From contig JBBJLW010000007.1 in assembly GCA_037720595.1 (NCBI GenBank), positions 75,307 to 139,306 of the forward strand: a DNA stretch of 64,000 bases, written 5' to 3'. Positions 58,988 to 64,000 of the stretch are shown here, in pieces (the first letter of the stretch is position 1; each line of letters opens with the position of its first letter). The notes under the pieces are model-generated. The model searched no databases and had not been told where the DNA came from. It saw only the letters and a program-made list of their open reading frames with translations. The stretch comes from Gaiellasilicea sp037720595. GTDB taxonomy: Bacteria; Actinomycetota; Thermoleophilia; Gaiellales; Gaiellaceae. The translations under genes were made by a program, and so were the position numbers.

Positions 58988-59137
58988 CTGCCGGCTCTTC
59001 CACTCGTGCTTCTCGCCGTCGCCGGCTGCGGTGGAGGCGAGGAGCGCGACGGAAGGGCAATCCCGGCCCCTACCGCCCTGGCTCGCCGCACAGATCGCAC
59101 GGGACGTACCGCCCAGCCGCACGCGAACTCGGGCTAG
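58988..59137 (+). CDS. Possible very small lipoprotein
   Basis: One base after the preceding stop an open frame reads LPALPLVLLAVAGCGGGEER, a good lipobox (AVAGC) with Gly-rich follow-up, and continues for about 30 residues to a stop at 59137. The start could be CTG at 58988 or GTG at 59006 (which leaves MLLAVAGC); neither has a proper ribosome binding site and there is no positive n-region. It may be the remnant of a longer lipoprotein gene. Confidence 0.3.
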   Translation: MPALPLVLLAVAGCGGGEERDGRAIPAPTALARRTDRTGRTAQPHANSG

Positions 59138-60408
59138 TCGTCCGCCTGATCGCCACTCGACTCGTCGGACCACGAGTCGAGGCCCGCTTCGTCGACCTCC
59201 GCAGCGTCGGCTGAGTCGTGATCGCCCTCGATCTCGGTCTCGTCACGCGAGCCCCACTCACTGTCGTTCGCTGACTCGAGCGCAGCCTCCGACGCGTAGA
59301 TCTGGGGCTCTTCGTCTTCGGGCGGCTCCGGACCGCTGTCGGACTTCGGACCGCCATCGGGCCTTGCGTCGCTGCCCTCGTCGCCTTCCTTGCGTTTCTC
59401 GTCCGTGTCCTCGGGCTCGTCGGCGGCTGCTGCGCTCGTGGGTGCGCGCGGTTGCTGCTTCGGAGTCCCCGAAGAGCGCTCCTCGCCGTCCTCCGCCACG
59501 GGCACTGCCCGAGCCCAGCTCACGATGCCCGGCTCGTCTTCGGCGGGATGCACGAAGCTTCGGTCTCGCGCCGTCTCCGCCTCGTCCGAGCCAACCGACA
59601 GCGCGGCCGCCACTGCTGCGCCGGGACTCGTTCCCGACGGCACGGTCACCGTCCTCGAGGGTGACCCCGGGCGATCGTGCATCTCCTGCTCGAAGACCAC
59701 GCCCGCCGACCCTGCGAGGACGGCCGCGGCGCCACCGGCCGCGAGCTTGATGAACAGCGGGACTGCGGCAGCGGCTCCCGCCGCTCCTGCCGGAGCGGCA
59801 GTGCTCGCAAACCCGGGCACGGCGTAGGCCAACGACTCCTGGATCGCCAGCGGCACGGCGAGCGCGCCGGCCACGAAGCTCGGGCGCAAGCGGCGCTGCA
59901 GCCGGCGCCGGCCACGAAACAGAAGCGCCTCCGCGGCGGGCCGGCTCGTGCCGAGCGCGGTCGCCACCTCGTCATAGCGCAACCCGAACAGATCACGAAG
60001 CACTACGGCGTCGCGTTGTTTCTCAGGCAACGCAGCGAGCTCCGCGTAGAGCTCCGCGAGCTCGGCCCGATCGACGGCCTGATCCTCCGCCGCAGGCGAG
60101 ACGAGCCGCGGAGAATCCCCCATTTGCAGCGGCTCGCGCATCCGCGCCGCGACCCGGCCGCGGCACTCGTTGCGCGCGATCGTGCCGAGCCACGCGCCGG
60201 GGTTGTCGACGCTCGTCCCCGCCAACAGGCTCCGGTATGCCAGGAGAAACACCTGCTGGGTCGCGTCCTCGGTGTCGGTGGGGTTCCGGAGGATCAGCCG
60301 ACAGATGCCGTGCACCATCCGGGCGTGCGCGGCGTAGAGCTCGCCGAGGCGAGCGCCGGCCGCCCCGGGGGAGGGGCGGCTCGGCAGCTCGACCGGATTG
60401 ACGCTCAT
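59134..60408 (-). CDS. ECF sigma factor fused to a membrane helix and acidic extracytoplasmic tail
   Basis: Sigma region 2 (MVHGICRLILRNPTDTEDAT, QQVFLLAYRSLL) and region 4 (LPEKQRDAVVLRDLFGLRYD ... LGTSRPAAEALLFRGRRRL) occupy residues 20-175. A hydrophobic Ala/Gly-rich helix follows at about 210-238 (AAAAVPLFIKLAAGGAAAVL), then about 185 residues very rich in Asp, Glu, Ser and Pro. This puts the tail outside the cell if the helix spans the membrane. No anti-sigma gene is adjacent. ATG at 60408; TTG at 60417 is possible. It is 12 bases after the DUF5666-like gene. Confidence 0.85.
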   Translation of the reverse strand: MSVNPVELPSRPSPGAAGARLGELYAAHARMVHGICRLILRNPTDTEDATQQVFLLAYRSLLAGTSVDNPGAWLGTIARNECRGRVAARMREPLQMGDSPRLVSPAAEDQAVDRAELAELYAELAALPEKQRDAVVLRDLFGLRYDEVATALGTSRPAAEALLFRGRRRLQRRLRPSFVAGALAVPLAIQESLAYAVPGFASTAAPAGAAGAAAAVPLFIKLAAGGAAAVLAGSAGVVFEQEMHDRPGSPSRTVTVPSGTSPGAAVAAALSVGSDEAETARDRSFVHPAEDEPGIVSWARAVPVAEDGEERSSGTPKQQPRAPTSAAAADEPEDTDEKRKEGDEGSDARPDGGPKSDSGPEPPEDEEPQIYASEAALESANDSEWGSRDETEIEGDHDSADAAEVDEAGLDSWSDESSGDQADD

Positions 60409-60420
60409 CGGCGACAACGC

Positions 60421-61470
<1,050 letters not shown>

Positions 61471-61518
61471 GGGCGATCTCTCCTGGGTCGAGGGGTGTAC
61501 ACCGCTAGAGAGAACATC

Positions 61519-61537
61519 GACCCGGAACATGCGGGTC
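61519..61537. promoter_or_regulatory. Inverted repeat upstream of the DUF5666-like gene
   Basis: GACCCG and CGGGTC flank a 7-base spacer (GAACATG in plus reading), about 50 bases before the start codon, in the 109-base gap after the sigma factor gene. It may be a regulator site or part of a sigma-dependent promoter; no clear -10 was identified. Confidence 0.35.
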
Positions 61538-61579
61538 CCCAAAAAGATCCTCCTAAAGGGTGACCCTCGCCAGGACGAG

Positions 61580-62197
61580 CTAGGCGAGCTCGGCGACGGC
61601 CGCGATCGCGGCGGGTTTCTCGGCGGCGCCGGAGCCGGTGTCGGCGCCGTAGGTGATGCCCTCGCGACCGAGCGCGAGCTGGACTTCCTCCCGAGCCTTG
61701 TAGATCCGCCACTTCACAGTCGCGAGCGTGATCTCGAGCGAGTCGGCGATCTCGGTGTAGGAGAGACCGACGACGTCGCGGAGGAGGAGCGCCATCTTCA
61801 GGTCGACGTTCAGCGCCTCGACGGAACGCCAGACGGCGTCGATTGCCTCGATCCGCTCGAACGGCGCGTCGACAACCTCGAGCGGTGGAATGTCCTCGAG
61901 GTTGACGACCGCGCGCGGCCGGCGCTCGAGCGCGCGCAACTCGTCGAGCACGCGATTCTTCGTCACCTGGAAGAGCCACGTCGTGAAGCGGCAGCGAAGC
62001 GAGAAGCTTGGCAGGCCCTGGTAGACGCGGAGAAAGACCTCCTGCGTCAGATCCTCGGCCAGCGAGCGGTCGCCCACGAGGCGCAGGACGTAGTTGAAGA
62101 CGGGCAGCTCGTAGGCGCGAACGATGAGCGTAAAAGCACGCTCATCGCCTCGCTGGGCCTTCCGCAGGACGCCGAGATCAGGCTGGGGCAGCGACAA
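61580..62197 (-). CDS. ECF-type RNA polymerase sigma factor
   Basis: A 205-residue sigma factor: region 2 with YELPVFNYVLRLVGDRSLAE, DLTQEVFLRVYQGL and FTTWLFQVTKNRVLDELR; region 4 with MALLLRDVVGLSYTEIADSL and TVKWRIYKAREEVQLAL. The C-terminal 25 residues are Ala-rich. TTG at 62197 is nine bases after a TATACT -10, so the mRNA may be leaderless. No anti-sigma gene is seen; the next gene encodes the secreted acidic protein. Confidence 0.92.
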   Translation of the reverse strand: MSLPQPDLGVLRKAQRGDERAFTLIVRAYELPVFNYVLRLVGDRSLAEDLTQEVFLRVYQGLPSFSLRCRFTTWLFQVTKNRVLDELRALERRPRAVVNLEDIPPLEVVDAPFERIEAIDAVWRSVEALNVDLKMALLLRDVVGLSYTEIADSLEITLATVKWRIYKAREEVQLALGREGITYGADTGSGAAEKPAAIAAVAELA

Positions 62198-62206
62198 GTG
62201 TGCCGG

Positions 62207-62212
62207 AGTATA
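62207..62212 (-). promoter_or_regulatory. -10 of the ECF sigma gene
   Basis: TATACT on the minus strand ends nine bases before the TTG start and begins ten bases after the gpmI stop. No good -35 hexamer was found at the expected distance. Confidence 0.45.
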
Positions 62213-62221
62213 GCCGCCTTT

Positions 62222-63718
62222 TCACCGGATGGACGCTTTCGGATCCGCCGACTCGGCGAGGTTTTGTCCGGTCATCTCGCCCGGGCTTCGCAGCCCCAGA
62301 AGCGCAAGAGCCGTCGGCGCGAGGTCGGCCAGCGTCCCACCGGGCTGGAGGGTCCGGCCCGCGGCGGTCAGGACGAGCGGCACCGGGTTCGTGGTGTGCG
62401 CCGTGTGGGGGCTGACCCCGTCGGCCTCGAGCATCTGCTCAGCGTTGCCGTGGTCGGCGGTGACGAGGCAGACGCCGCCCGCCGCCCGGGTCGCTCCGAC
62501 GACGACGCCGAGACACTCGTCGGTGACCTCGACGGCCGCGACGACGGCCGGGATGGAGCCCGTGTGCCCGACCATGTCCGGATTCGCGAAATTGAGCACG
62601 GCGAAGCGATAGCCGTTCCCGATCTCCGCCGCGAAGCCTGCGGCAACCTCGCGCGCGGACATCTCCGGCTTGTGGTCGTAGCTCGGGACGTCGCGCGGCG
62701 AGGGGACGAGGATGCGCCTCTCTCCCTCCCACTCCTGCTCCACGCCGCCGTTGAAGAAGTAGGTGACATGGGCGTACTTCTCGGTCTCGGCGACGTGGAG
62801 CTGGCGTGCGCCCGCTGCGGCGAGTGTCTCGGCAAGCGTGTTCGCCACCCGCTGCTCGCCGAAGGCAACGGGCACCACGAGCTCCTCGCCGTAACTCGTC
62901 ATCGTGGTCAGGTCGAAGCCGGCTGCGACGAGCTTCTGCGAGAGCTGGCGCCCGCGATCCGGACGGAAGTTGAAGAAGATGGCTGAGTCCTTCCGGGTCA
63001 GTCTCGGCCGACCCGAGAGGACGACCGGCTCGACGAACTCGTCGGTCAGACCGGCGTCGTAACTCGCCTGCACCGCGCCGATCGGGTCGTTCGCACGCTG
63101 CCCTTCACCTACGACGATCGACGCTAGCGCGCGTTCGGTGCGATCCCAGCGGCGATCGCGATCCATCGCGTAATAGCGACCGACGATGGTCGCGATCCGC
63201 TCAGCCGGAAGTTTGGTGAGGTCGCTGACCGCCGACGTCGGGGAGACGTCGCGGCCGTCGGTGAAGACGTGGATCCACGTCCGCTCTTCCATTCCGAGCC
63301 GGCGCGAGAGCTCGAGCAGAGCGCGCAGGTGCTCGATGTGGGAGTGGACTCCACCGGTGGAGACGAGGCCGAGGAGGTGGACGTCGCCCCCTCGGGCGCG
63401 TGCACGCTCGAAGGCCCCCAGGAGAGCGGGGTTCTCGGAGAGCGTCCCGTCGCGGACGGCCTCGTTCACGCGCATCAGGTCCTGGAACAGGATCCGGCCG
63501 GAGCCGATCGTGAGGTGTCCGACCTCGGAGTTCCCCATCTGGCCGGGCGGCAGGCCGACCGCCTCGCCGGAGGCCGCCAGCGTCGTGTGCGGGTACTCGC
63601 GCCAGAGCCGATCGAAGACGGGCGTCTCGGCAAGCTCGACCGCGTTGCCCCGACCGGCGGGCGCGCAGCCCCAGCCGTCGAGGACGACGAGCGTTACGAG
63701 CGGGAAGCTGCCAGGCAA
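62222..63718 (-). CDS. gpmI: 2,3-bisphosphoglycerate-independent phosphoglycerate mutase
   Basis: Interconverts 3- and 2-phosphoglycerate with two Mn2+. Alkaline phosphatase-like metal sites VVLDGWG, catalytic Ser in GQMGNSEVGHLTIG, FTDGRDVSP, FFNFRPDRGRQLS, FANPDMVGHTG and TADHGNAEQM are intact. 498 residues, standard. The TTG at 63718 is 25 bases inside tpiA; no other start keeps the first strand. Confidence 0.95.
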   Translation of the reverse strand: MPGSFPLVTLVVLDGWGCAPAGRGNAVELAETPVFDRLWREYPHTTLAASGEAVGLPPGQMGNSEVGHLTIGSGRILFQDLMRVNEAVRDGTLSENPALLGAFERARARGGDVHLLGLVSTGGVHSHIEHLRALLELSRRLGMEERTWIHVFTDGRDVSPTSAVSDLTKLPAERIATIVGRYYAMDRDRRWDRTERALASIVVGEGQRANDPIGAVQASYDAGLTDEFVEPVVLSGRPRLTRKDSAIFFNFRPDRGRQLSQKLVAAGFDLTTMTSYGEELVVPVAFGEQRVANTLAETLAAAGARQLHVAETEKYAHVTYFFNGGVEQEWEGERRILVPSPRDVPSYDHKPEMSAREVAAGFAAEIGNGYRFAVLNFANPDMVGHTGSIPAVVAAVEVTDECLGVVVGATRAAGGVCLVTADHGNAEQMLEADGVSPHTAHTTNPVPLVLTAAGRTLQPGGTLADLAPTALALLGLRSPGEMTGQNLAESADPKASIR

Positions 63719-64000
63719 ATCGCCGCGAACGAGTCGGGGTCGAGCGAGGCGCCGCCGACGAGCGCGCCGTCGAGCGAGGGCTGGGCGAGGAGCTCGGCCG
63801 CGTTCTCCGGCTTGACCGAGCCGCCGTAGAGCACCGGCAGGTCGATCAGGCCCTTGATGAATCGATGCGCCTCCTCCGCCTGCCCCGGCGTCGCGGTCTT
63901 GCCGGTCCCGATCGCCCAGACGGGCTCGTAGGCGACCACGAGCTTCTCGTGCTTGCCGGCCGCGAATGCGATCGCCTCGACCTGGATCTTCAGGACGAGC
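63694..64000 (-). CDS. tpiA: Triosephosphate isomerase (C-terminal part, runs off the window)
   Basis: Only the last 101 residues are inside the window; the frame is open to position 64000. Catalytic Glu in VAYEPVWAIGTGKTA and the phosphate-binding LYGGSVKPENAAEL and GALVGGASLDP are present. The catalytic Lys and His lie outside. It overlaps gpmI by 25 bases. Confidence 0.95.
   Translation of the reverse strand, partial: LVLKIQVEAIAFAAGKHEKLVVAYEPVWAIGTGKTATPGQAEEAHRFIKGLIDLPVLYGGSVKPENAAELLAQPSLDGALVGGASLDPDSFAAICLAASRS

Overview
The window is one contiguous piece of a GC-rich bacterial chromosome with no rRNA, CRISPR array, prophage or recognisable insertion sequence. It is most likely from an actinobacterium, and I infer a deep-branching class such as Thermoleophilia. 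The supports are the actinobacterial integration host factor (mihF) upstream of gmk-rpoZ-coaBC, strong GC-rich codon use, many GTG/TTG starts, several candidate leaderless promoters and 4-base start/stop overlaps (ATGA, GTGA, TTGA, even CTGA) throughout. Species cannot be told from the sequence. Several oddities (an indel in a repeat gene, starts lacking ATG/GTG/TTG) mean consensus errors must be kept in mind.

Layout. Positions 1-13.5 kb hold the translation and RNA operon, on the minus strand: rimP-nusA-ylxR-infB, then ylxP-rbfA-nrnA-truB-ribF, then rpsO-pnp. Two plus-strand genes, a diguanylate cyclase and a short gamma-glutamyltransferase, sit antisense inside this normally continuous order. 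From 13.7 to 31.4 kb is a long minus-strand block. Its first part in transcription order is a de novo pyrimidine operon, pyrR-pyrB-pyrC-carA-carB-pyrK-pyrD, with a PyrR-type RNA loop in the leader. It is followed by mihF-gmk-rpoZ-coaBC, a MoxR/DUF58/transglutaminase module, a nucleotidyltransferase, a TPR protein and dtd. From 31.5 to 43.5 kb are envelope and accessory genes: a GT-C glycosyltransferase, RNase Z, an SOS-type LysM protein, a secreted glycosidase, the dgcN-dgcA pair, a secreted metalloprotease, tRNA-Arg, CorA, an L,D-transpeptidase and a frameshifted cysteine-repeat surface protein. From 44 to 53.8 kb are a HerA-like ATPase overlapping a lipoprotein nuclease, a patatin, tRNA-Gly, a cold-shock-like protein, class I aldolase with GlpX, an MFS exporter, and vapBC followed by a small membrane protein and an SPFH protein. 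From 53.8 to 64 kb are argS, a TrkA-type channel, an M48 protease, a phosphoesterase, two ECF sigma factors flanking a secreted acidic protein, and gpmI-tpiA.

How the genes work together. The window joins housekeeping RNA and protein synthesis, UMP synthesis up to orotate (no pyrE or pyrF is seen here) and lower glycolysis/gluconeogenesis with envelope stress functions. The most interesting regulatory signals are a mutually exclusive hairpin pair that can hide or expose the pnp ribosome binding site, two perfect LexA-type boxes over the promoter and start of a YneA/ChiZ-like LysM gene, a terminator-like hairpin in front of rimP, and two intergenic palindromes whose 13-base outer arms differ in sequence but are each perfectly inverted. 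The best candidate for an undescribed protein module is ECF sigma / secreted acidic DUF5666-like protein / ECF sigma fused to a membrane segment with an acidic tail.
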